A DNA stretch of 64,000 bases from Dioscorea cayenensis subsp. rotundata (GCF_009730915.1 NC_052476.1:19883257-19947256), one strand, 5' to 3'. Positions 24,984 through 38,026 are shown, counted from the stretch's first letter. The notes: generated by a model not told the origin, from the sequence alone. A program made the numbers and translations.

Positions 24984-25676
24984 CATTCAAGACATTCAAG
25001 AGATGAATGGACGATTAAATTTAATTTAATCTAACAATCCAAAATACATTGGTAGCTTAAATAGTAACAATACTAGCAGCTACTACATTAAAATATATGT
25101 GGCGCTACAGTATGCAGTTGTTACAGTTAAAAATGTAGTACTGTGATACAATAATGCCAAAATGCTACAGTAATAACACTTGCCACAGCACCATTATTGA
25201 TACGGTAAATATCAACAATTTCTATAGTATTCATAACACCAAGCCAATTTTGACATTCTTACATACTAATTATTGCATTCATAAAAGATGTTAAGAATTT
25301 TGTTACATGACAATTGACATGCATTGCTAGCAAAGAGTTTTGTCAGAAACTGCCAAAAATTAAGTGAAAGTTCTGATTAGGAGGAGAAGCTAATACATTA
25401 ACCCATACATTCACAGTGTAAATACCCTAAGCAAGCATGATATCAGCTGCATCTTTCTCCATCTTTGTTCCTTTGTTATTTTGCAGAAAGGTTCAGTTCC
25501 AAACCATCAGAGTTATCAATGCTAAATACGATGATACGGACAAGTTAAGTGTTGAACATTAAATGATCGATAGGCACAGTTTGTTTCATCTAGAATATGA
25601 AAAACAAGATCAGTGTTTACATAATATGGTAAAAGAAAATGTAAGTAAATATTGAATTTCTTATCATATTACTTAC
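24984..25676. other. Spacer with a dispersed repeat copy, 3' of the WAP-like gene
   Basis: About 24985-25060 is the inverse complement of a segment at 1965-2030 (shared CATTCAAGAGATGAATGGACG). The following 140 bases repeat CTACAGTA/ACAGT motifs, as in the 1.9-2.4 kb region. The remainder up to the stop codon of the next gene is presumably 3' UTR. Confidence 0.5.
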
Positions 25677-28600
25677 TTAGTCTTCACTCAGTTTAACATC
25701 AGTTATGTATCTCTTCTTCAACTCTCTTCTCAGCAGGTCCAAAATCTCCTTGACCTGAAGGAATGAATGAGGTTTGTAAACTAGAGTTGGTTAATAAGAA
25801 AGAAAACAGATGAGGTCCCAACATTTCAATCATTGATGTTTATGCAATCTGCTTAGAGCTTAACACAAAAGTATCCATAAATTCAAGGTTGTCATAGGCG
25901 TTAGGCGCATCTAGGCGCAAGGGGGTCCTGGGGCCTAGGTGCAAGATGCAAGGCACAGGCATGTGCCCGATCGACACTAGGCGCACCAATCACCACTAAA
26001 AAAAATTTGAAAAATAAGAAATAGTTGTACTAAAGATTAATTTGTATTAAAGTTTTAAAATGTCATAAAAATTAATATCACAGAAGACAACTAGACATTA
26101 GAAGATTTACATAATAACATGCAAATTAATCTTCAAATGTTTTATACAAAATGCGGTAATATGATATAATACATGCATCGAGTCCAAATCCTAACTTGTA
26201 TAATAAAATCTAGATTTTAGTAATTATCATCAAAATCATTAAGTCCATTATCATTATCATCACTACCAACATCAACAATTTCCTCTTCAAATTTATCATT
26301 CTCTTCATCTAAATAGTGGATCTGCCCAAAGAAGAGAGATGGAGTCTTGATTCTGCTTGGTTGGTTGTGTTGGTCGCCCTAATTTTGTATGTGGATCTCT
26401 TTTATTTGTAATCATCAAGATGTGTGGATAAGATCAAAAGTTAAACTAAATATTTAAAAAATAACCAAATTAATTTGTTGATGTTACGAAGGCACACCTA
26501 GGCCCACGCCTTGAGCCTTGCACCTAGGCTCAAAGATATAGGTGCAGGCTGTTGAGCCTTGCACGCTTTGCGCCCAAGGCACCTTTGACAACTATGCTTA
26601 AATTATGTATGTGTTCATTTCCTTGCTAGGAACATGATAAATATTTACAAGTACGTTTTTTTATTTTATTTTAGGACAACATAAACCAACAAATATTTGT
26701 ACAAAAATAATCCTGAATTTCATGGATTACTTGCTAACTCTATTCACATGACATAGTCAAATATTTCCAAAAACATTGTTGCAGGCTCTATAATGTGTCC
26801 ATTTGATTAAACAAGGTTTAAAAAGAAAAAATAAAAACATTATGAATGGAGTTGAATATGCAAACTCTCTTACCCCAGGATAGTATTGTAGCACATTAGA
26901 GTAATGATCGAGTGCGATATATATCATCTCAAGTATAGTCAGGAGGGCATCAACCTCATTGCCTAACAAATCCACCTGGCATCCAATAAAAAGAAAGTAA
27001 ATAACGAACCCTGTAAATAAGATAATTATTAATACAAAATTGAAAACATCAGGGCCGATCTATCAAAACATTCATACATATCAATGTGCTACCATAGAGT
27101 TTTATCAAGAGAAGAAAAATTATAACTTAAGTGGCAATGGAGTAGCGGAGATAAACAGACAAGGTTAATCATGAAGATAAATTTTGTTCATGGGATTGCC
27201 CAATTTTGTTTAGGTGGTTGGGTGTGGGGGCATGAAAATTCCTCTGATCCATAAAAAGGATTCACAAGATTCAATTCTGTCACCAGCATTCACTCTAACT
27301 CTAATGTACCAAAAATTATAGGCAAGCATAGGCAACAGAGTAGTCCCTTTATTCTCCACTCCTCCCATCATAGCTAAAAATATTGTCCTATCAATTGTGA
27401 TACTGATCTAATCTTAACTACGCAGAAAGAAAGAGTTGTATATGATGGCAAACATAAATACCATATGCCTTACATTTCTGTGGACATAATAGCTAGAAAT
27501 TTTTGTTGAGTTAAATGAAGTTGATTCTGGTTAAAGGAACCAAAGAGCCTTTATCAATATACATGCACCACAAACAGAAACAAACAAGATAGCTACACTG
27601 CAAATGCATATCAATGTTAATGTCCGTATTCAAGAATATACCTCAATTTCAGCCTTCTGAAAGTCAGAACACATGACCTCATATTTTTGTCTGTGCCTCA
27701 TACTCTCTCTTTCGTATAAATCAGCCTGTTGCACCAGCTGACCACATTGCTGGTTCAGTATATTTAACCTATGAACAGAGAAAAAAATTACTTTATGCTC
27801 TCAGCTCATAAAATATGTGACTAATAATTAAAGCAACACTACTAGAAGAAACACATTTACTATATCCAATTGAAAGCACGTATTGCCGCAGGAAGGAAGC
27901 TCCTCCTGAACTACTATAGTACAACAAAATATGGCTCTATCTTTTATGTGATTCTATGAGAAATTCAACAAACAGAATTATTCCAATCAAGTCACTTTAC
28001 CACCATTAAACAAATCAACGATAACAGTGATATAGTAAATTCAGTATGCTAAATTTATGCTCACATCTAGTATCATCCAGGAAATATTCTTTCAGGAAAA
28101 AAATCAAAGCAAAAAAGGGAAATGAGAGATGGTAGCAATACACACCTTGATTCATTTTTTCCAACATCACATGTCAACCTAGATTCAAATTCTTCAATGA
28201 TCCTTGACAACTCTGTCATAGACAAGATTATGGACTTCATATGTTCTGTTTGGTCCTTCTCCTTTGAGATCACTGATGACAGTGCCACATTTTTTTCTTG
28301 AATAATGGTGTGAAGGATGTTTTTCTGTTTCTCTGCATCATCCAAAGCATCCATCAAAAATTTACTATTCTGATCCAGTTTATTTATCTCAAATTGGTAA
28401 CCCTGAATCTGCAGCAAAGCCTCATCCAATCTACCCTTCACCAAATCATATTCAATCTTGTTCTCAAAGATCAATGTTTCTTGCTTATTAACCATGCCTC
28501 TCAACCTTTCAAGTTCTTGGGATGCTAAATCCAAGTGCTTCTTCTGTTCTATGAACTTAGAAGCTACTACGGATGCAAAATTCTCCTTCTCCTTCAGCAG

Positions 28601-30364
28601 TGTTGATATTGATGAAATCACTTGCTCCAGCTTCTCGTTCTCTTCAATTCGGAAAGACAAGGATTTTTCCTTCTCCAAAAGAGCTGCTTCCATGCAATTC
28701 TTTTCTTCATACCATTTATCAACAGCAGGATGTATGCTAGAAAGGGCATGCATAACAGTTCCCATATACAAAGTGAGGTAAATCTCTTGTATGAATTTAT
28801 TCTCAATCTCTTCAGCCTCCAAGCAGCTTTCAATTTCTTCAACCACCCCCTTTAGAGCAATCTTCTGTACTTCATTTGTAATGCTAGCTTCAATTTTTGC
28901 ATCTTCAAAATCCAGTTCAAGCTTCCTAATCTGTTTCTGAAGGTCTATCTCTGCAAGTGAATGGTGATATGCTTGGCATGATAACTGTGAAGAAGCAACA
29001 TCCTTACTTCTGGTTAATGCCAGGAGGGTGTGGATTTTGTTCATGAAATTCTCTACAACATCTTGATCATCACAAACAACAGGGAACTCACCATTCTCCA
29101 AAAGCATAACATCCAACCTTCCAAGGAATTCTGAAATTTTTTTCCTAAGTAGTTCAAACTCCTTGTCCTTCCTAAAATGTGAAGGGTTAGAACCTTTTTC
29201 CTTCAGAAGTTCCCTCTTGAGACTGAACAGCTCTTCTGTCTTTTCTTGCAAAGCTAATTCATGCTGTCTCTTCATCTTAGTCATTTCAGTTGTATGATAT
29301 CCTATGAGTTCTTCTTTTTTCATGTGTTTCAGCAGGGGTGAGACAGTAACTTCAATTGCCTGCTTGACAGCCTCATCAGATTTGTCCACCAAGGGGTTAC
29401 AATTTTCATCAGAATGAGAAAGGCATGATTTTCCCATCACATTCCGAGAAATATGATCTTTCCTCTTGGCATTGTTCCACTCTTCCAAACATTCAGTGTT
29501 ACTCTGAGAGAACATAAAGCCTGATTCTAAGCTGAACAAAGACCTAGAGATAGTATCAAGTTCTTGACGGATGTCAGAAAGTTCAGAAACATGCTTTTGC
29601 CACTTCTCATTACAGGTGTCCACCAGAGTTCTTTGCTCATGCAATCCTTTCTCAAACTCATCCTGAAGGCCCACCATAACACTTCCAATTTCATTTTGTA
29701 GCCCATCCTCACTTTGCTGCTCAGCAACCACAGGCTTTAGTGAGAAGAACTTGCCACCAATTCTTTCATACATCGCAGCAAGTGTTTCTTCAAGTGCATT
29801 AACACAACCATCTATGTTGCAAAACCTATCAACAGCCTTTCCTTCATCGAGAGACTCACCAGCTCTTAAATTCCTAATTTCATCTTTAAGTTTCAGAAAC
29901 TGTTCTTCTGACTTGATCCTTAATCTGCTCATTTTCTCATCAAACTTAAGATGTGCATTCCCATCAAAATAGCAACTGCACAACTCCAAGTTGGTTCCTT
30001 GAGGTTCCACTATCATCCTAGAGAGTTCCGGCAACATAAGAACTGATTGTGAATTCTGATCTCCGACAACATTAGAATCACAGGACATCAACTTTTCACT
30101 CAAAAAGGTTATTTCAGCTTCTTTTGACGCGATTTTCTCAGAAGCCTCCTCCATCACAGCATTTACTATTCCCTTCATTACAGAGTTGCTCACCATCCTG
30201 GATACTGTGAGACGAGCATTCACATCATCCCAATAAGAATCCAAATCATCAAGGAACATTAGATCATCAGACACACTATCTACTTCATTGTTTCCGGTAC
30301 TCAACCGTATTGGCCCGTTAACAGAAAGGCCACCACCAGAATCCAAAACCACTGAACTCTCCAT
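25677..30364 (-). CDS. WAP: WPP domain-associated protein (long coiled-coil)
   Basis: Four coding exons: 30364-28146, 27768-27642, 26975-26874 and 25754-25677, giving 841 residues with consistent phases (2,0,0). The start is the ATG for [13 protein letters not shown] nominal ATG just upstream (30376) lies inside the leader-intron acceptor ATGCAG. Most of the protein is heptad-rich coiled coil, as in [36 protein letters not shown] and [21 protein letters not shown] short acidic N-terminal part contains the conserved-looking [20 protein letters not shown]. The C-terminal exons encode [19 protein letters not shown] and end [16 protein letters not shown]. Length and layout match tomato WAP, which binds WPP-domain proteins such as MFP1 attachment factor at the nuclear envelope and Golgi. 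The exact role here is inferred. The last intron carries a hAT-like insertion. A non-coding first exon probably lies near 31150-31280. Confidence 0.8.
25885..26595 (-). mobile_element. hAT-like insertion in the last intron of the WAP gene
   Basis: Terminal inverted repeats: the left end reads GGTTGTCATAGGCGTTAGGC and the right end, reversed, GTTGTCAAAGGTGCCTTGGG. Both ends are rich in GGCGC/CCTAGG motifs, unlike the AT-rich intron around them. On the minus strand about 26320-26219 encodes an acidic tail ([13 protein letters not shown], then FDDNY and a stop). This resembles the extreme C terminus of plant hAT transposases. No clean target duplication was found. It is probably a deletion derivative that splices out with the intron. 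Confidence 0.5.
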
Positions 30365-31149
30365 CACTACCTGCATTAATAATCGCTGGGAAATCTCAGA
30401 AGACAGATAAGAGAATCCATCAAGAAAAACAAGAAGAATATCACAGAAAATTTCAATAAAAAGTTAAAAACCCACTCAATTTGATCAGTAAATTTCTTTT
30501 CACATTCTTTCTCCATTCCACCACTTTTAACACTCTATTTATCATCCATCTAAAAGCACCTTAAACAAACTTTTCAAAGTGAAATTTACCACCAAAAACT
30601 AACCCTACAATAAAAAGAGTTGGTGTTTTATTCTATGGCTTGTCCATATTTCTCGAAACAAAACCAAAACAATTGGCATCAATATTTTAACAATTTCAAC
30701 ATTTTCTTCTACTTGCATATCCATCTTATTGTCACCAAACAACAATTTCTAGTTGCACTTCATCAAAACACACCCAAAATGAACATTTCAAAATCAAATT
30801 TACTAAAAAAATGACCAAGGTCAAATTTTTATCACTACATTTTCTTTCATTTGCTCATCCATCTCATCATTTTATTCAACCAAAAAACTCACCCCATACT
30901 TCCACTCAATCCAAACACACCCTAAACAAAAATTCCAATCTAAAATTCACTTCAAACAATAACAACAACAACAACAACTAAGATCATTCCACACCATCAA
31001 ACACGCATTAAACATCATCATCATCACCATCTACAATAAAAATCCAACACAAACAAACAATCACAATCACAAAGACAAACAAGCAGCCAAAAAAAAAAAA
31101 ACAATCAAAGCATTTCAAATTCCAATCCGGAACCCAAAAAACACACAAC

Positions 31150-31300
31150 ATGAAGATCAACACCAAGAAGAAGACGAGGAAAAGCATGGTTAGAAGCTAA
31201 ACATCAGAGATTGGGTTCTTTCCTTGAAGAAAACTGGAGCTCTTTGCTTCTTCAGTGCTTGCTCTTGGTTAGGGTGGGGGTGAAGTAGTGAGCATGAACG
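31150..31300 (-). promoter_or_regulatory. Probable leader exon and promoter-proximal region of the WAP gene
   Basis: This is a GC-richer, CT/GAAG-rich stretch on the minus strand, 0.8 kb upstream of the coding ATG. The coding exon is preceded by a good acceptor (TGCAG at 30375-30371), so an upstream non-coding exon is required, and this is the best candidate. Exact boundaries are not determined. Confidence 0.4.
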
Positions 31301-31518
31301 CGAGCCCCGAAGAAATAAAAAGCAAAATGATGGGCCTAAAAATTATTAAAAAGTTGAAAAAAAAGTGCACAAAGTGAGCAAGGATGTGAAGTGTTGCTTT
31401 CATACTCACTCAATAGTCAATACCGAATTTAACCCTAAACCCGAAATTCGAAACCCGAATCCGAATTTACCCTTAGAAGCCCGAAACTCAAATCCAAAAT
31501 TTAATGTAGAAATATAAA

Positions 31519-31833
31519 GGTCAAAATATCAAAATCTTCCCTTTATTTTGCGTTTTTCGTCCTTTTAGTCTCTCTAATATAAAATTTATCTTTTTGGTCC
31601 ATGTATTTTCGTATTTTGTCTTTTTTAGTCCTACTAATTGACTGGATCTCACTTTTTGGTCCCTTTCGAGTGATGAAATTGGATGGACTAAAAAAGATAA
31701 AAATGATAAATACTGAGAGCCAAAAAGATGGATTTTACAACTGATAAAGTGAAATGTAAAAAGTCGAAATTTTATACTGAGGTAGAAAAGCGTGAAAAGC
31801 ACAAAATAGAGGACAGTTTTTGATATTTACACC
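31519..31833. mobile_element. Mutator-type MITE with 9-bp target duplication
   Basis: The flanking direct repeat is AAATATAAA (31510-31518 and 31834-31842), the 9-bp length typical of Mutator elements. The inverted ends are GGTCAAAATATCAAAA and, reversed, GGTGTAAATATCAAAA. The inverted similarity continues through TTTTGCGTTTTTCGTCC-like sequence for more than 70 bases. The total of 315 bp has no coding capacity. It sits about 250 bp upstream of the presumed WAP leader exon. Confidence 0.8.
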
Positions 31834-31842
31834 AAATATAAA

Positions 31843-32308
31843 TATTACTCAGCCCGATCTTTTTTATTTGTTTCATTTTAAAAAAATTTCTATGATATTT
31901 TCTATTTTATTTATATAAAAAAAATATGAAATATAAAATATTAATTTTATAAATTTATCTTTTATATTTTATATACTGCTACAAAATATAATAAATCTTA
32001 TTCAACTATCCAGTTTATTAAATTATATTTTCTTAAAATGTTAATATAATTATTAATTATTTTTAACTGATTTTTTTAATCTATACATAAATTAATTAAA
32101 ATTAACGTTAAAAATAAATAAATAAATGGCACTTGGATTTGGATTTGGAATATAGCATCAAATTATTAAATAATAAAAAAATTAATTTAAATTGGTCAAC
32201 AATAGAGGTTTGGATTATTTAAACAAAAAAATTTAAATTTAAATGCTTATACACACTCTGCTGATAAAAGTCAACCTCTTTATATAGGTCCCAGAAAATC
32301 AATGATTC

Positions 32309-32352
<44 letters not shown>

Positions 32353-33431
32353 TAAGTAAATATAGAAGAAACCTAACAAGTTAATTCAATACGTAATTAT
32401 TTGCAAATTTGTTTGAAATTAATTAACATAATTGAAATAATATTTTAATGATAAAATATTTTTTTAAAGTAAATATGGATGTTTATTAATATTAATATAT
32501 AAGTATAATTTATTGTAAAAAGTTATAAACAATATATCCAACTAGCATAGACCCTAAATTGTTTCAAATAGAGTAAAAAATAAGAGCTTTAATACCAAAT
32601 TAAGAAAAGAAAATATTTAATAAAAATAATTATACTCTCTATGTTTTTTTTATGTTTAACAATTGATATTAAAAAATGAAATTTACAATTTTATTTATTT
32701 TGAAAAAAAAAGTGAGACATCTCTAAGACCATATTTATAAAATAAATAGTAAATAGTAAATACATATGCCAATTGAGGCCTTTTAAAAACATGATTACAT
32801 CATTAGTGAACTCTTAATATTATGCTTGAAACTTTAACAACTAATAAAGTTGATAAAAAGGTATTAATCATATGTTATATTATAGTGCTATTATATACTC
32901 TGTGTGTGTGTGTTTTTTTTTAAAATGATTTGGAGTTGCTGTACTTCCATGTTCCAAATCATAACTTAAATTTAACGTTTGTCACAAGGAATTAAAAAAA
33001 TATATCTAATTTTCAAGATTAAAAAAAATTGAATTTCAACAAACATTTGAATAAAATAAAAGTTGAAATAAAAACAATAATAACAACAACAATAATAATT
33101 GTTGTTGTTATTGTGTTTTTAGTATTGCTATCATCATAGTTATAATAAAAAGTTGTTTTAGAATATCTCCAAATAAACTTTTTTTTGTCATATTTAATAA
33201 ATTTAGTACAATTAACACATAAAAATAATTCTTCCTAAACAATGATTGTTATTTATAAAAATTAATATTTTTTTTGCCTTTGATTTTTTTTTTGATCTAT
33301 TACATAAAGTATTTATATTTTTTTATCGAAAAAACTACTTTCAAACTTCAGTGCTCTGATGATGAAGAGACACAGGTGGGTTGTATTATTAACCTCTCAC
33401 CTATTCTTGATATGATTTATTCACATCAATC

Positions 33432-33470
<39 letters not shown>
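31843..33470. other. AT-rich intergenic DNA with microsatellites
   Basis: An (AAT)n run lies at about 32310-32352, a TG run near 32900, AAC/AAT runs near 33075, and a second (AAT)n run at about 33430-33470 that abuts a MITE. No gene is seen. Confidence 0.5.
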
Positions 33471-33471
<1 letters not shown>

Positions 33472-33867
33472 GGGTTGCATCATTACGAACGTTCGAAGAT
33501 TTGAAAATCTACGAACATTCGTATCAACCGTTCGATTTTAATCGGTTCAACACTATTAAATTAACAGTATTTTTGTGCACTATTTTAGAAGCACAATAAA
33601 AAGTGGGATGCACAGTATTTTAATCTAAACCACACAATCAATTTTAGCACAGTAATTGAAACAATCTCAACCGTTCTCTGTACATTATTTATAAGCACAG
33701 TAAAAAATGGGATATACAGTATTTTAATCTAAATCAAAACTAAACCTAAATTAAACTAATCAACTCATCCCTAAACTAAAATTTCGTCTCACTCTATCAC
33801 TATATCGAAATTAAAGTTACTGTGCTTACCTGCGGACGTTCTATGAACGCCCAGATGATGTTTACCC

Positions 33868-33868
<1 letters not shown>
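33471..33868. mobile_element. MITE inserted in an AAT microsatellite
   Basis: The 398-bp segment is sharply bounded on both sides by (AAT)n repeats. Its ends are imperfect inverted repeats: GGGGTTGCATCATTACGAACGTTC on the left (33471-33494) and, reversed on the right, AGGGTAAACATCATC with a following GCGTTC. Inside are two related blocks containing GCACAGTAAAAAATGGGATA-like sequence. The AAT target makes the target duplication unreadable; a TAA/TTA target would suit PIF/Harbinger-like MITEs. Confidence 0.55.

Positions 33869-33935
<67 letters not shown>
33869..33935. repeat. Back-to-back (AAT)n and (ATT)n microsatellites
   Basis: (AAT)n at about 33869-33893 turns directly into (ATT)n up to about 33934, forming a perfect potential hairpin immediately next to the MITE. 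Confidence 0.8.
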
Positions 33936-34160
33936 AAAAAATTTGTTGTGTTTAGATAAGTCTCTAGAACAAATTGGCAGCTCGGAAAAAATGAATTCAA
34001 TTGACCTTAAATTAAGGGAAAAATTGGTTTTAAATAGTCACTATTTTTTATTAACTAGTATGAACAAAACATATTATATAATGATTTTAATAGAATCAAA
34101 GTTATGTATTTGCTTTGATCAGCAATAAACACTATTTTTTTCACTAAACATTTTATAATA

Positions 34161-37037
34161 GGGTAAACTACATATTTAGTCACTAAACTATTCACGTTTT
34201 CCTAATCTGGTCACTAAACAAAAAATTTTTTCAATTGGGTCACTAACGTTAGCATTTCATTCCAATCAAGTCACGCGCCACAACGCCGTTACCCTGATGC
34301 TGAGCTGGCGCGCCACGTCACCTGACACGTGTCAGATTTTTTTTGTGTTTGGTTGTTGATGTGGCATTCCACTTCAGCAATGGCCTAATTGAATTTTTTT
34401 TTTATTTAGTGACCTGATTAGGAAAATGCAAATAGTTTAGTGACTAAATATGTAGATTATTTTAGCATCCTGTGCATTTGTTCTTTAAATGAAAAGGAAC
34501 ATAACAAAATAAAACACTAGTGAAAAATTGTTCAAAAAACATCTATTTTGTAACATGACAAAACACAAGTATTTTCTCCCAAAAACACCACTATCATAAC
34601 AGAACATAATTAAAGACATACATTAGTTTCTAGTTGCTGAACACAACAAAAATTGCCAACCCATTTTGGCATTCTGAGCTATTACAAAAGAACAAAAAAC
34701 TTAAGTAATGTTTACACAATTAGGGCAACCTCGCCAATAACAGTCTTTCTTGTCATGTCTTCTATTTGATGCTATCTCTTTATGTTGCCTCTTCCCCTTG
34801 GCTGCAATTCCATTTTTTGTTGAATCTCTCATATACCTTGATGCCACTGGCCTTCCATGTGGTCTATGTGGTTGGGTATTTGCAGAAATGGTTACATTGG
34901 TACAAGAATTTTGCGTGTTAATAAGCACTTGAGAAGAAACCTGCACAAAAGAAATCATTAAGCACAAAAGAAGCTTATGGTACTCTTGCCTTATACCCAT
35001 TGCAGATTATAATTAGCATTCTCATTCAAAATTTTAGATTAGAACATGCAAACCAAGATTATAATTATTAATCACAACACAACACATAAAGACAATAATC
35101 CTTGATACTATGCACAAGCTTAGTTAGAATTATCTCTGGCCTTGCATCTGATTGTATCATTTCACTTTGAGAAGATTGACCACCTTGATTTACAGTCTGA
35201 TCAGGAATCTACAAGATGCCATCCATGTTTTGAATATTGTAAAAGACTAATAATTCTAAGTTAAACATAAAAAAAAAAACCTAAATTAAAAAGTTCTTAC
35301 AGTTGTCATCCACCTAACAGTCCCAATAGGTTGTTGGCTTGACATATTCTGCCTAGTTGGGCAAGTTCCCTGAATTAAGAGGAAAAAATCAGCATCTGAC
35401 AAAGATTGAAGATCAACATATTCATTCAATATTATAAACACAAATTACAACATAACACATAAAGAAAAACATGTGGCATCCTAAAAAAAGAGAAACACCA
35501 TATTTGAAGAAATGAGATTATGCACAAGTTTCGTGGAAATTACCTCTGGCCTTTCACTTTGAGAAAATACAATATCTTGATTTACAGTGGGCATCCATCT
35601 AACAGATCTGATAGGTTGTTGGCTTGACATATCTTATTCATGTCTTCTTCCTTATATGCATGTTTTTATTAATTGTTTGGCTAACTTTATTTTCTTTTCT
35701 TATTTTCATTAAGCATATGAAATCAATGAGATATATATACACAATATCTGTTTTACTTAATAAAACGTGAACTCAAAATGAACTATGTATATATTTGATT
35801 AGCATTAGATATATATAGTATTCATAGTATTACTTTTTTAAGAATATATATTGGTACAACTACAAGGAAATGTCTAAATCTCATGGTTACACTAATTAAC
35901 ACACAATGACTTAATTATAAGACTTTCTTTTCAAGAGATGATGATGCAATTACGTATGATAAGTTGAAGGAAAGAGCCATATTCAAAAGGGTTCATGCTA
36001 CTTAGTGCTCCATTTCATTGTCAAGCACCATCATTAAGGCTTGCATTAGTGAGCACCATTTTTCATTAATTAATTAATTAATTATATGCTTAATTATAGT
36101 GACATCGCTAGTAGTCTAATTGTGATTAAAAGCTTTAAATTTCCATTCCATGCACCCTGACCAATACAAGCGCTTAGTGCCTTGAGAATAAAAACACACA
36201 TCTTATTAGTTTAATAACAATAATAATTAATAATGTCTTAAATCATGGATTCTTTTCTTGTTGTGGATCTCATCATCTCTTATCAGAAGCAAGAAACCAC
36301 ATCAACAACTCAAAAATTCATCAAGACATCAAATAAATCTGATAAAAAGATACCAATTACCATAGCATTGGATCAATTTCAATCAAAAAGAGAATACGAT
36401 CAAGAACCACAAAACATTCAAGAAAAGCGAATTAAACTCTACAACTATCATTCAAGAATGAACTCATAAACCCTTCAAAGTGACTAAAAAGTCCATAGTA
36501 TTCATGTCAAGAACACAATTAGAAGCAAGAATCCAAGTCAAAAACCCTAAAAATTCTTCCAAAAAGAAGTACACTCGAGAACCTAAAGATTTCTTGTGAT
36601 TGGGATCCATACCTGTCCGCCTTGGAGCTCAGCCCGACATCATCCTCCATCCACGGAAAAACCCTCGTCAAAGAAACTCGAATTTCTTGCTATCTCTTGA
36701 ACCATACAACGAGGGCTAAGATCAATAAGGAAAGAGAAGCCTTGAACTTTTCTTTTTCCCCTAAGGAAAAGAGGAAAGTATGATGAGTTGGTGTCAGTCA
36801 AATCATCACGTGAAGCCTATTACTGAAGTGGAATCCACGTCAATAGCCCAACGTAAAATCTGACACGTGTCAGGTGACGTGGCGCGCCAACTCAGCATCC
36901 GGGTAACGGCGTTCTGCCGAGTGACTTGATTGGAATGAAATGTTAACGTTAGTGACCCAATTGAAATTTTTTTTTTTGTTTAGTGACCAGATTAGGAAAA
37001 CGTGAATAGTTTAGTGACTAAATATGTAGTTTACCCT
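34161..37037 (-). mobile_element. Mutator-like element (MULE) with long TIRs and 9-bp target duplication
   Basis: Exact 9-bp direct repeats TTTATAATA (34152-34160 and 37038-37046) flank the element. The terminal inverted repeats are about 225 bp, start GGGTAAACTACATATTTAGT, and look about 90% identical. They carry the GGCGCGCCACGTCACCTGACACGTGTCAG block on both sides. Just inside the left TIR (34386-34456) is an extra inverted copy of the outermost ~75 bp, so the left end alone can fold back like a MITE. The 2877-bp interior has no full transposase; its minus-strand gene-like exons are listed separately. High TIR identity and an exact target duplication suggest a fairly young insertion. Confidence 0.88.
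34701..36650 (-). CDS. Gene-like exons inside the MULE, unknown product
   Basis: Reading inward from the right TIR, a first exon near 36650-36610 could encode MEDDVGLSSKADR before a donor. Later exons are about 35634-35548 (MSSQQPIRSVRWMPTVNQDI), about 35370-35298 (ending MSSQQPIGTVRWMTT), about 35210-35129, and a terminal exon 34940-34701. The terminal exon has a basic tail with HDKKDCYWRGCPNC, possibly a degenerate zinc-knuckle such as ends FAR1/MULE-related proteins. The two SSQQPI exons with their flanks (about 35070-35350 and 35445-35640) are an internal tandem duplication. I do not recognise the protein. It may be a captured host segment (Pack-MULE) or the remnant of a transposase C terminus. 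Exon limits between 35640 and 36610 are unknown. Confidence 0.35.
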
Positions 37038-37046
37038 TTATAATAT

Positions 37047-38026
37047 CCTAGAAATTTTTAAAAATATATATAATTATATAAATAAATAAATTTAATAAAT
37101 ATTTTACAAAAATACTAATATTAACAGATGCTTATTATCATTTAGAAAAGTAAAATTTTAATGTTGAAATATATGACTTTGAGGGCATTTGTTTTCCCAA
37201 GGATCCATCGAGGCATAGAGCATTAGTTTTTGCAATATATATATATATATATATATATACGCACACAATTCTTATGATGGGTGGTAATTTTGAAAACATT
37301 AAAAACAATGTCATATAATTCGCTTTTCATATGTATTTTAAAAAATATTTTATTTTATTTTGTCAACTTAAAACTATGAACCTTTTTTTCATATATTTAC
37401 GCTAATGACTTTGAGTCATTTTATTGACCAAACTAGTCCTTGACTAAGCACTAAAAACTAAAACAAAACTTATTTTGAGAAATTTTTTTAAAATATTATT
37501 ATTTTAAAAAAATTTATTAGATTTTTAAATTTTAAAAAATATTAATTACTTTTTAAAAATTATTATTATTTTAAAAATAACAAACATTCTTGCACTTCAC
37601 AAGATGGACTACACTTGCCTGGTGGCTATTATGATAGTTTAAGTTGAAAAGACAAGAGACATGCGTACACAAATATATATAGACCATGTCATTTACCAAC
37701 GTCCATAGATACAATATCTACATACCTTCATACTGAACTATTAGATTCTAATCCAATTATCATCATCATAGACTAATACAGTGTAGAAGAATTCTTATTC
37801 AAATTTTTATGTATATGTGAACAGTTACGCAGTGAAAAATGGGGTGTACAATATTTTGATCTGCATTGTCAGATCGTGATCGTAATAGTAGCTCACTCAA
37901 TCATAACCATCCAACCCGATTTCTAATAACACCTTTGCATAAAATTATACAAAACCGCACAACACTCACATATCCATTTTCAAACCCAGTACAACCTTTG
38001 GACACTGTTATTGGTATTGTTCATCT
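37047..38026. other. AT-rich intergenic DNA
   Basis: A (TA)n tract lies at about 37235-37258. AT-rich sequence follows, with no gene or clear repeat boundaries, up to the target duplication of the solo LTR. Confidence 0.5.

Noticed and set aside
30365-30376. Upstream ATG (MQVVMESS) of the WAP gene
   Set aside because: That ATG is part of a splice acceptor (ATGCAG followed by GTAG), so it is intronic.
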